Shown: positions 48,701 to 57,281 of the stretch, in pieces
Position numbering within the stretch: position 1 is the stretch's first letter
Layout of the letters: each line of letters starts with the position of its first letter
Assembly (NCBI GenBank): GCA_905178155.1
Contig: CAJINV010000012.1
Span: forward strand, 2,196,166-2,260,165
Direction: 5' to 3'
DNA length: 64,000 nt
Source of the DNA: Amoebophrya sp. A120
Lineage: Eukaryota; Sar; Dinophyceae; Syndiniales; Amoebophryaceae
Position numbers and translations under genes: made by a program
The notes under the pieces: generated by a model
The model's input: the letters and a program-made list of their open reading frames with translations, nothing else
What the model was told of the DNA's origin: nothing
Database searches by the model: none

Positions 48701-51258
48701 GGTTGCGCCTTTTGCATTACAGGTTTGGAGGAGATTATAATGCTATCTAGCGCGTCGAGAACTTGTCATGCGAAGCAGCTTGATCATGTAGATTCTGATG
48801 CCAATATTGCATGACAAATTCATCGAACAGTTGAGAGTGTAACGTTTGAGAATCCCATATCCGGCTCAATCAACGTCGAAACGTCGATCGCGTGCTCGAT
48901 TTGCTTCACCAGCTTCTCTATGAACTGCAAAAGTATCGTACTCGTAGTAATTGCTGTTATGCATGGCAAAGCTCTCTGTGTCTCCTGACGAGCGAGGTAA
49001 AACAGCTGCTCCTGCTGTTTCACAGCATTACAAATTTCATGTGTAATGCTGAGCCAATTTGTAATGCGATTTATATCACTTCTACGATGCTTTTGCAATG
49101 CATATTCTCCAACTTCCCCGCCCGGATTTTCGAGTGCCGCGCGAAGTGAATTTTGTCGTTCGCTTGCTTCAGGATTTTGTTGATCTCCTGTTGCTCTTGC
49201 TCGGTCGGTTTCAACACTTTATTCAGTTCTGTTGTGCCGAGCGTTTCTTCGTCGGCAGCTGCCGTGGTCGTCCCACCTGCCGCTGAAGAAATTATACCTG
49301 CAGTCGCACTCTTTTGAACTCTGTCCACCAAACCGGCAGAGTGATCTGCAATCGCGTTACCAATGCGATTTACGTGTCCCGGGGCGTCGGCGACGTGCTT
49401 ACTAACGTGATGCCTTACTGTTTTCACCGCATCGTGGCCGAGAATTTTATCAAACGTGGATTTCAAAAAATGCGTCACCGTATTTTCATCGCTGTCAAAA
49501 GCGCTGCTAGAAGAGGAAGAAGGCTGGTTTTTTTTCTTCTTCTTCTGACGGCTTTTATTTCTCTTTGTTCCTCCAGTATCCTTGTTGGTCAAAATTTCCG
49601 CTTGTTTCAGAATCGCTTTCTGCAACTCATCCTGCTCTTTTCTCTCGGTTGGCATACCCAGGGTTTGGTTTACCTCCGTTAAACGCTGCTGCAGCTCCAT
49701 CCGTTCCTGCAAGAGTAACAGACTTTCGTTTTTTTTCTTCTTCAAACTCGATTTCCGCTTCGGAGAAGAAGTTTTTTTTGCGGTCGTGTCGGTAGGTGAA
49801 GAAGTTGATGCAGGAGAAGCTTTTCTTTCGTCTTCGAACTCTTGTCCGCTAGTTGTGCCAGTAGTGCTTTCACGTCTCCCGCGTGAAGAAGTACCAGATC
49901 CCTGCTGCTCTCGCTTGTTGTTTCTTTTGATGCCTCCAAGAGCCGCTCCTTCATTTTCTGAAGAAGTGTCCCCGGCGATAATGCCGCCTCGCTTGATTTT
50001 CATCACTTTTGGCGCCACGATGTCGTCGTTCATTTTCTTCCGCAACACCTTATACATCGCAAAAGTATCGCACTTGTGTCGTTTGCGTTTCGAATTCGAT
50101 TCGTACTAAGCGCAGTCATGCATTACAAATTTCTTAGTCAAGGTAAGTCCGCATTACAAATTGTATTTCTCACGCCGAGAAAATAATTTGTAATGCATTT
50201 ATCCGAGTAGAAGTACGATACAGATACTTTTGCACAGCATACAATTTCGCACTGGCTGATTTTCTACCCAAAGCAGACGATCCACCTGGCCTTTCCAGCT
50301 GTTGCAGGAGTTCCGGTTTCTCCTTTTTCCGAATCTTCTCGATCTCGTCCTCGTGTGCCACAATCGGCGGGACGTTCATGCGGACCAGGGTTTCCTCCAG
50401 GATCTTCTTCATGAGGGCGTCGTGATCTAAAATTTCGGGCAGCACGGGCATTTCCGCACGCGGGGGGAGAGGGGACAAATTTTTGAGGTCGAGAGTGGAG
50501 GCGGCGGGCGGTGAGGGTGGTCGTGAGGAATCTGGCTCAACACCTTCTAGTTTAGCCGGCGCTCCCGGTAGAAGTTCCGCAGCCCTCTTGCCTGTGTTTT
50601 GTTGAAACCCCACCGGCACGCCTTGACGAGGAGGATCTTTTTCTGACGGCGATGATTTTACTTTTATTGCTGTTTGCTCTTTACTGTAGTTCGACGTACT
50701 CAGAGCTACTTTTTTTGGTCTAATATTCCCCACTTCAGGCGGAGGCGGCGCATCTTGAGCGGGGCTTTTTTTCTTGGTAACGGCTTTTTTCTTCTTTCTT
50801 CTCTTCTGCGCGGCGGAATCAGGACTGCTCGTGTGCTCCAGAATCAAATCATCCATGTGAACGCCGTCTTCCTGGTCATTGTCGTTTTCATCATCATCAG
50901 CTTCATCAAGGCTGGTTGGTGAAACAGCTTCACTTGGTCGCTGGTCAACAACAACGGTGTCGCGGTCATTCGCAAACAGGAACGCTGGCGGTGGTGGTGA
51001 ACCTACTCCTGTGCTCAGGAGAGTTGTAGGCTGTTCCGTATCAATTCTATCAGTCGGCAGTGGCACTTCTTCTCCATTTTCATGACGATACGAACTGGAA
51101 GAGGCTGATGACGCCGAGGACGACACCCGGTGCACGTGCAACTTTTTTTTCTTGTTGTCCTGCTGCAGAAACACACCCGGAAAGTCCCAGGGCCGCATGA
51201 TATACTCCTCTGGTACACCGACTGCGGAGGAGGTGCGATCGTTCTTTCTCGACGTCAT
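42729..51258 (-). CDS. Giant disordered protein (about 2,055 residues), twelve exons, eleven introners
   Basis: Exons: 51258-50247, 50050-49110, 48918-48865, 48621-47891, 47600 to about 46555, about 46299-45321, 45158-45069, 44897-44806, 44659-44305, 44020-43966, 43698-43655, 43499-42729. All eleven introns are introners and the frame is open throughout. The protein is mostly low-complexity and charged, with Lys-rich (KKKKKNQPSSSSSS), acidic and long His-rich stretches (HHLKHHGHHQAHHHKK). Ordered islands are a short helical block (DLEVLHAKLEAAEVALFKEE), a PDZ-like fragment (LAYKAGMREGDVVLAICKEK) and a conserved-looking C-terminal domain. That domain runs from LIRRADRLEVPCFTMSFMPK through LDLRLEQGRIKYLKRQGW, KRLRRELVFLEKNKIAADHV and KNLKHRWQYGVLEWEKEF. 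No family is recognised. Splitting it into two genes would need a promoter and stop inside an uninterrupted frame, for which there is no sign. A start at 51345 is possible. Confidence 0.82.
43500..43649. mobile_element. Introner, family B
   Basis: Ends TATCCTGTGCAAAAGTATCG and TATGCATCGCAAAAGTATCG. The duplication acccc is perfect. Removal joins KHRWQYG to VLEWEKEF in the giant gene. Confidence 0.94.
43699..43960. mobile_element. Introner, family A
   Basis: Ends TATTAAATGCAAAAGTGTCT and TATGAAGTGTAAAAATGTCT. The duplication gttcg is perfect. Removal joins PYQLAN to LAVDKNLK; with the neighbouring element it leaves a 44-base exon. Confidence 0.93.
44021..44299. mobile_element. Introner, family D
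   Basis: Ends TATCCTGAGTAAAAACGTCC and TATCCTGAGTAAAAACATCC, a near-identical inverted pair. The duplication tgatc is perfect. Removal joins KIAAD to HVENDQKS. Confidence 0.95.
44660..44800. mobile_element. Introner, family B
   Basis: Ends TGTGCAGTGCAAAAGTATCG (TAT eroded) and TATCCTGTGCAAAAGTATCT. Flanks gctgt and gctgc (one mismatch). Removal joins WAVDRQL to LFDDEVIM. Confidence 0.88.
44898..45063. mobile_element. Introner, family B
   Basis: Ends TATGCATCGCAAAAGTATCG and TATCCACTGCAAAAGTATCG. The duplication tgcaa is perfect. Removal joins CYLQLH to AGLEDVEL. Confidence 0.94.
45159..45315. mobile_element. Introner, family G
   Basis: Ends TATGCAATACAAATTTCCCT and TATCCACAGTAAATTTCCCG. 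The duplication ttctg is perfect. Removal joins NDALLQ to KLIRRADR. Sister of the copy at 16507-16662. Confidence 0.92.
46300..46554. mobile_element. Introner, family A, ends uncertain by a few bases
   Basis: Inverted repeats TGAACTGCAAAAATGTCT and TATCAAATGTAAAAATGTCT, each followed by GGGTCTGG. A gctga candidate duplication lies on both sides (46295-46299, 46555-46559), but the outermost bases are irregular. Removal preserves the frame (LLLHQ into PSSGTTT). Confidence 0.85.
47601..47885. mobile_element. Introner, family C
   Basis: Ends TATGGCGTTCTCAAACGTTA and TGTGGCGTTCTCAAATATTA. Flanks cttcc and cttct (one mismatch). Removal joins TEDIEV to GEVVDEFE. Confidence 0.92.
48622..48859. mobile_element. 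Introner, family C
   Basis: Ends CATGGCGCTCTCAAACGTTA and TATGGGATTCTCAAACGTTA. The duplication tccgg is perfect. Removal joins STLIEP to EDLEVLHA. Confidence 0.93.
48919..49104. mobile_element. Introner, family B
   Basis: Ends TATGAACTGCAAAAGTATCG and TATGCATTGCAAAAGCATCG. The duplication ttctc is perfect. Removal joins AGKLE to KLVKQIEH; a 54-base exon lies between it and the next element. Confidence 0.94.
50051..50241. mobile_element. Introner, family B
   Basis: Ends TATACATCGCAAAAGTATCG and TATGCTGTGCAAAAGTATCT. Flanks cacct and caatt match at three of five positions. Removal joins KSASAKL to LRKKMNDD in frame. Confidence 0.87.
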
Positions 51259-52089
51259 CGCTGGTCTTTTTGCGTTGAATGCAGAACGGAAAATGAAGTT
51301 GTACAGATGTCGTGCTAGGGTATGACAGATTTTCAACAACTTCAACCAAGAATATTATATACGCGCTCCTGGTGCGCCAGCGCCCCATAATCTCAATTTC
51401 CAAAAGAAACACAAACACTTCTTTAAGACAGATAGGACTTCCATAGAGAAAACAGCTTTTCACATGTTGGCTTGTGATCGATGGAGTCTTGTTCTTTCAC
51501 CTCATGACGTCGGCATCGGCAGCCTCATCGGCGTTAGGACTTGACACGACCGAAATGGGATCCCGACGACCAACTACACGACGTTGACGATCATGTGAGA
51601 GCAGAATTGGGATGATTTTTTTCACGATTCAGGCGACGAAAGGTAAACGGATCATCAGTTGTCAAGGCGACGGAAGCAAGAACTTGGACGCGAACGATCG
51701 TGATATTGCTGGCTTATGCGCATATTCATACTTATCCCCATCGAAGATTTTCAAAACGTCGTCAATGAAGGCTGTCGCACAATCAGACCGATAGGACGAG
51801 CACGAGGGTGTAATCATCAAACTGTAGCAGTTGCTGATAATTCTAGAAGTTGCTACTGCTGTGACACTGTAACTACAAAGACTGCGCCCTTTCGTCTTCC
51901 ACACGCGCAAGAACAAGGACCTACTGACGAGAAAGAACAAAAACGGTCCTCGCAGCTATTTCGGCAGCCCGGTTGTAGTCATCCCGGCTCCTGTAGCAGC
52001 AGCGGTAGGCACAGATGAAGTGGCTTCGATAATTTTGGTTTGATTTACTTGTCCTGTACTGCAGCAGAGTAGCGAATCTTACAGTTTCG
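51259..52089. other. Intergenic region without a recognised gene
   Basis: About 830 bases between two minus-strand genes. A minus-strand frame at 51662-51940 was considered but has no supporting domain or flanking exon. Confidence 0.5.
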
Positions 52090-54189
52090 TCATCGAACAA
52101 GAAACGGGTTTATATTTGTTGGTGACGAGAACAAATTCTCATCCTCATCAGAATCCTCTGCGTAGTGGTCTTTTCTAATCCGATCGCTTTTGCTATTGCT
52201 CCCATCCCTTCTATCCCCACCACGACCTGACGATTTTCTATTGGCTCCACGACCAGCTGCACTTAGGGACATTTTGACTTTTCCCTTATTCTGCATTCTC
52301 TGATACAGTTTTTCGTAGGTCATTTCCTATCCTGAGTGAAAACGTCCCCACACCAGAGTTGTCATGCAAAAGTGCAATGAGAAGAGCATTTGTATTTATG
52401 CGCAGCTCCATGAGAGGCATTTCCAATCGTGTTTTGGAATCAATCTGTAATGCTGGAAACAGGATGCGAAAGTGGCTTTCTCATTCGGCTTCTCTTGCCA
52501 ACACTGCAGAGGAAAAGTTGTCATGCACAGCTCCCAAAACTTGGAGATTTGTGTTGCTAGAGTCCCAACTTGACAACTATGGGCAGCTGGGGATGTTGTT
52601 ACTCAGGATATTTCCAACAGTTTCACCATCGCTAAGGACTCATCACCCGCGCCTATCAAACAAAAAAAAGTTCGTCACGATCACTCATGCGCATTTTTGC
52701 AATACAAAATTTTCTGTCATGCGTAAAAATGCATCACATTCAAACTTCCTGAGGGATTTCCCTAGTGTTTCTGCAATACAGGGGAAAGCTGTGATGCTAA
52801 AAAAATTTGTAATGCAAAACCCGCAAGTTAGTGACAGTGACAAACTTTTTTCTCTCCATAGCGCCACTGCGGTGTTTAATACTTCTACCCTGATGTTGAT
52901 CGTGCCTACCCTTCCTTTCTCTGTAAGAATCCGTATCTCTACTTGCGCCGGCCATTCTTTCCTCCTCCACGGCTGCTTGTCGCTCCGCTTCCACCACTTT
53001 TTTCTTCTCTTTTCTTATCTGTTGCTCGATTTTCACGAGTTTTTCCTCGAAAAAGCTCCGCTGGTCGTTTAATTCCTGTTGGAGCAACTCTTTTTCCTGT
53101 TCGTGATAAGCTATCTCGTGCGTTTCCTGAAACTTTTCCTCCGCTTCTTGTTCTTTTGCTCGCAAGGTCTGTTCCCTTTGGTCTAACTCTTCTTCTAACT
53201 GCTTTTTCAACAGTCTCTGCGTCTCCTTTTCCTCGAAAAGTTCTTTTTGTTTCTGGAGCTCCTTCCTCCTTTCTTGGTCGATCTTCCTCGATTGAGAGGA
53301 AAAAGGTCGTGGTCCTGGTGCACCAGAATTATGGAGGTCGTACTCGTAGTGCTTGTTGTGCCCATGCTCGTAGTCGTGCTGGTGGTCGTGCCCATGATGA
53401 TGATAGTGATGATTTCGACTACCTCGATCACGTTCTCCCGGAGCCGCATGTCCATGTTGATGACCATGACCACCACTTGTACCCTTACTCGTCATTTTTT
53501 CCAGCTGAATTCTCTGCAACTGCTGCAGTTCCTGCAACTCCAAGCGCTGCTGCAAAATTTCCTCTTCCAGCTTCATTCTCTCGACCTTCTGCTCCTCTAA
53601 ACGGTGTTCCTCATTTCTCGCGATGTCGATCTTCTGTAGCAAATCCGTGATTTCCCGTTTTCCCCGCTCGATCGTGTCGGTTAAAACACCCACGATCTGC
53701 TTCGACGCGACCTCTTCCTTGGTAGGTTGCGGGATAGTATCCTGTACAAAAGTATCGCACAGCACTCGTATTGCAATCATCCATTACAAATTTTGTTCTT
53801 AATGCAAATCCGCATTACAAATTTCATATTTCTCATGCTGGGAAAATTTGTAATGCATTTATACGAGTACGATGCTTTTGCAATTCATAGATAGAGGGAT
53901 TCGGCAGCGTGGAGAGCGGATCGCGCTTTGATGTTGCAGCTGATGTCGACGTGGTGGAACCAGCAGACCTTGGCCCGCGGCCCCTCGATAGAGAACTAGA
54001 AGCTTCTCCTGCGCCGCCGCTGTTAGTTGTTGAAAACACCCCTTCAGAAGTAAAAACGTCCTCCTCATCGATCCCGCCTAGTATGGTGGTGTCGCCTTCC
54101 ACTTCGTCGAGAAAGCTGAGCCGCTTGGACAAAGTCGTGTTCTTCGTATCTGTTCTACTACCTCCAGTCAACAAGCTGCTCGCCGACAT
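52090..54189 (-). CDS. His-rich coiled-coil protein, function unknown
   Basis: Exons 54189-53895, 53737-52866, 52653-52616 and 52327-52090, separated by three introners, give 480 residues. A Ser/Thr-rich N-terminus leads into a coiled coil (VGVLTDTIERGKREITDLLQ, then EEEILQQRLELQELQQLQR). A His/Gly-rich hinge follows (HHYHHHGHDHQHDYEHGHNK), then a second long coiled coil (RRKELQKQKELFEEKETQRL through KIEQQIRKEKKKVVEAERQ). The C-terminal tail is basic, with RGANRKSSGRGGDRRDGS. Exon 3 is only 38 bases long. The architecture suggests a cytoskeletal or scaffold protein but no family is recognised. The start MSASSLL is the first ATG in frame; the upstream DNA changes character within about 50 bases. 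Confidence 0.85.
52328..52610. mobile_element. Introner, family D
   Basis: Ends TATCCTGAGTGAAAACGTCC and TATCCTGAGTAACAACATCC. The duplication tttcc is perfect. Removal joins MVKLLE to MTYEKLYQ. Confidence 0.93.
52654..52860. mobile_element. Introner, family J (single copy here)
   Basis: Ends TATCAAACAAAAAAAAGTTC and TATGGAGAGAAAAAAGTTTG, continuing into GTCAC-type stems. The duplication gcgcc is perfect. Removal joins IKHRSGA to GDESLAMV. Confidence 0.9.
53738..53889. mobile_element. Introner, family B
   Basis: Ends TATCCTGTACAAAAGTATCG and TATGAATTGCAAAAGCATCG. The duplication gatag is perfect. Removal joins LPNPSI to PQPTKEEV. Confidence 0.94.
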
Positions 54190-54897
54190 GACATCGAAAT
54201 CGTTGTAACTATTATGCAGGTGCCAATGCCCATACTGTATGGTCTTCGTCCGTTCACGGACCGATGGATGCCTACAGCGGCCCCCGCCCCCGAAGGGGGG
54301 CAAGGTCGCCGTTTGGTGGTGCGCGAGCACACACCCGAACGCTGAAACGCACCGCGAGCGTCCTTCAGAAGTGGCGGGGCGGGCAGTGGGCCTCACCCCT
54401 AGAGCACACATAGCCTTCGGCTCTGATGTGAGCTAGACTATACTCCCAATCGTGCTGCCTGAGGCCCGCCCTCCCGCCAGTTGTGATGCCTTTGCGGGGC
54501 TATGGTAGTGCCATACTTTCAGAACACTGTGGCAACTGTGGGGCCACGGAATCGTCCGGGACGCATGGTTTACTGCATGCGGTTTCATTCATTTGGGTAA
54601 GCGTGTGTGCCTTCAACCGATGTTGAATTGCATCACTCATCTGCGGATTAGAATGAAACGAATCATCATTCGAATCTGATGGGGATCGAGATTAGAAAGA
54701 ATCGCTCAAATGAATCAGACGCAGGGAGAGAAATGGGTATTCGATCGAAGAAATATATATTTTTTGAAAAGAATCTGGACGATGGAACTCATCCCACGAT
54801 AATACTTCTTGGAATTCAGAAACAGAACAGCTTGATTTGTCTGTCTGAGGTTCTTCTACCTGAGCCTTGTTTGACTGCAGTTCGCAATACAGCACTT
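54190..54897. other. Hairpin-rich non-coding region, possible terminal part of the retroelement
   Basis: Between the coiled-coil gene and the retroelement-side ORF. It contains perfect small hairpins: gtccg-ttca-cggac near 54249-54262 and ccccc-gaa-ggggg near 54288-54300. More inverted G+C-rich segments extend to about 54480. The second half is of ordinary composition. No long frame is convincing. It could hold the 3' terminal repeat of the adjacent element, but I could not find a matching partner repeat inside the window. Confidence 0.4.
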
Positions 54898-55997
54898 TCA
54901 GAAACACAACACACAGGCTGAGGTCCGGGCTTGTCGCTTTTGGATCACGAGAGAGACGTGGTCAGCGAGGTCTAAAAAGTAGCGCATTTCCGTTGTGATC
55001 GCAAGAAAGTCTTCTGCTAGCGCTCGCGAGTCAGTGTTGCTGAGTCTCGACGCATGTTCTTTCAGTAGATCTCGTGTGCACTGCAGTCGTTTTTTGGCAT
55101 CCTCCAGGAGACGACCGATTACATCCTCCTCCACCGGTGGCACAGCTGCCAGGCACCACGGCGACATGCAGTGTTTTACTACACGGTAGGTCGGTGTGTC
55201 GGTGCCTGTAATGTTCTTTCGCTTATGCATGGTTATGGAGGGGGGCATGGAGCTAGAAGCGAAGTTCTGCATCATCACTAAGACATCACAAAATAGGGAG
55301 AAGCTATACCTTTTTGGTGTGGGGTGGGTGCTTGTGGTGTGTGTTGTGCCGTTGGTGCCGGTGGTGATCGGGCGGGCGCCAAATTACCTGTGTTTCGAGT
55401 TTGAGCTGATCGAATGCATCGCATGTGACTGCGCGCATACCAAAACACAGGCAACAGCAGGTCAAGACCTGAGAAAAAATAAGAGTACTTCTTCTCGGTG
55501 TTCTGTTTCTTGGCGTCATCGCTGGTCCCGATGGTTGTCTTCGAGGAGGAGGATGAAGACGCGGACGTCGAGGACGAGGGGGCAGAGTCACGGTCGTTGC
55601 AGAAGAGAATGAAGTCAACGGCTTCCCGGCCGTCGGTCCAGGGGTAGAGCCGGTCGGGCTTGGTCACCTGATCGTCGTAGCGGGCACGGGACGCGGAGAG
55701 CCGCGCGAGCGTGGTGTCGAGGCACTCCTCTTCGGACAGGCATTTCCGTAGGAATATCTTGCTGGCGCGCTCATTGAGTGCTTTCTTCAATTTCTCATCT
55801 TTGCACGCAGAGATAGCCTCGCGATACGAGTCTCCCCATAGTTTATCGCTCTGCGCCTGGACACAAACAGACGCATCATGTGAGATTATTTTCTGCATGG
55901 AGACGTAGTTGCAAAAGAAGATGGTGGCACTCTTTTCAAAATCCTGAAAGAACTCTTCTGGCGTCATCGGACTGCTTTCCTTCTTAAAGGGCAACAT
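54898..55997 (-). CDS. Two-exon protein of unknown function beside the recombinase
   Basis: Exons 55997-55469 and 55277-54898 flank a GT-AG intron (55278-55468) and give 302 residues. The first exon is helical and acidic/basic mixed (MTPEEFFQDFEKSATIFFCN, KNxxKxFLRKCLSEEECL-type stretch) and ends with a Ser run and EKKYSYFFS. The second has CLAAVPPVEEDVIGRLLEDA and a helix SRALAEDFLAITTEMRYFLD, and ends in SACVLCF. It lies 150 bases past the recombinase stop on the same strand and, like the retroelement genes, has a conventional intron and no introner. It may therefore be an accessory gene of the element or an unrelated host gene. I recognise no domain. Confidence 0.6.
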
Positions 55998-56148
55998 GGC
56001 TACTACGTGGTCCTATGATGTGTCGCTGTGCTGTGGTCCCTGCTCAAGAACAAGACAGAGCATTTTTTGAAAGAAAAAGCGAAGCGCACTCGAAGTCGGC
56101 GCTGTTCGACAGAAACTGACCTCTTTTTTTGAAAAAATTTCCTTTCCA

Positions 56149-57281
56149 TCAATATTCATCTTTGTCGATCGGTTGACGAAGTTCTTCTGTGAGATAGTTG
56201 AGGGCTTCTTTGGCCACAAATAGTGGTGCGTCTAGATGATCCTTGTAGTCAAGTGTGTACCCACGAAAGCTGGCCATCCAGTTGTTGCTGCTCCAATCGA
56301 AATGGAGAGAAGTGCGCTTCTGTGTCTCATTTGGAACTTGATTGAGCTCTTTGATGTTGCAACGTGCCACTGCCTTGCGTACCACTAACGCAAGCGCTCT
56401 TCTGGGGCCATGTCCTGTGGTTCCTGCGTGTTTGGCCGCTAGCGCTAGCTTGGCGGCGGTGTAGGGGAGTGGCATGCCGCTGAGTCTCGCTGGGACGTAG
56501 GAGGGAAATTGGACCTGCGATACCGTTGAGCTGCACTTGGTTGTCACCAACGCGGTCGCCCACTTTGGGTCGTCTGTGTTGGGCTTGACGATGTCGATTG
56601 ACTGCATTGAGGCAGCTCGCAGTCCGGAGCAGACCCAGAAGCGCGCAATGTTCTTGTCCATTTGGTTGAGCAGTTTCACCCTGGCCGCTGTCACCGGTTT
56701 GGCTTTTGCGGCAGAGAATTGCTCCCGTAGCCGATTGACGGAGTTGGTGAGCAGCTTCATGTTGTCAGTGACTTCCATTTTGCCTGTTGTTGATTCAGAG
56801 GATGCGTCTGCTCACGAGTTGTCGAATGATGCAAGAAACATAGCGACGCAAGGTGCCACAAAAAGAAAGAAAAAGCACCTATTTGCTTTAGTCTGGAGAT
56901 GACCGCGCAGGTGTAATTTGCTTGGCTTCGGCTCATGTCCATCTCGATGAGGAACTCCGAGAAGCTGTAAATTTCTCGCAAGTAGGTGAACGCGGGGCAC
57001 TGGAGGCGCGTCATCGGTTCGCCGTATTTCGGGATGTAAATTCGGTCGCTGGGTTTGGTGGTGGTTAATGAATTCCACCAGCTAACGAACGACGTCCAAT
57101 GAGCTTCCCGCTGCTTGACAGATTGATGGGGAAAGCTCGCCTCCATCGGCCACACCCAGAGCTGATCTTGATACTCGAGGCGTGCATCGGGGTCCCTTGC
57201 TATGTTTTTAGCCCGTGGTGGATTTGCTGACGAGGGCTTCCTCGTACTTGAGCTTGAAGTTTTGGATGCGGGTCGCGGCAT
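56149..57281 (-). CDS. Tyrosine recombinase of the retroelement, with one intron
   Basis: Catalyses site-specific integration of the element's circular DNA. Exons 57281-56879 and 56783-56149 flank a 95-base intron beginning GTGCTT and ending CAACAG; joined they give 345 residues. An N-terminal helical DNA-binding part (YLREIYSFSEFLIEMDMSRS, ending SRLKQIG) precedes the catalytic domain. The first catalytic Arg lies in FWVCSGLRAASMQSI (compare TGLRxSEL in the family). The H-x-x-R box is GHGPRRALALVVR. The late box reads FDWSSNNWMASFRGY with the probable nucleophilic Tyr. The upstream frame overlaps the end of the RNase H gene by about 70 bases. Without the splice, the frame stops shortly after SRLKQIGAFSFF. 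Confidence 0.82.

Noticed and set aside
2419-53889. CRISPR array or tandem repeat explanation for the dispersed repeated motifs
   Set aside because: The repeats are paired inverted termini with target-site duplications, scattered over 50 kb inside eukaryotic genes. There is no regular repeat-spacer spacing and no cas gene.
2419-53889. Open frames that start or end inside introner elements
   Set aside because: These short frames (for example through 15385-15650 or 43699-43960) recur with every copy of a family because they translate the element. They share no constraint and the host frame requires the element to be absent.
55278-55997. Single-exon gene ending ...KGIASPYFVMS
   Set aside because: The part after YSYFFS is Pro/Thr/Gln-rich and ends abruptly. 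A GT-AG intron at 55278-55468 joins a second open exon with exact codon count.
56149-57281. Host site-specific recombinase unrelated to a transposon
   Set aside because: It lies directly after, and overlaps, a reverse transcriptase/RNase H gene on the same strand, which is the DIRS arrangement.
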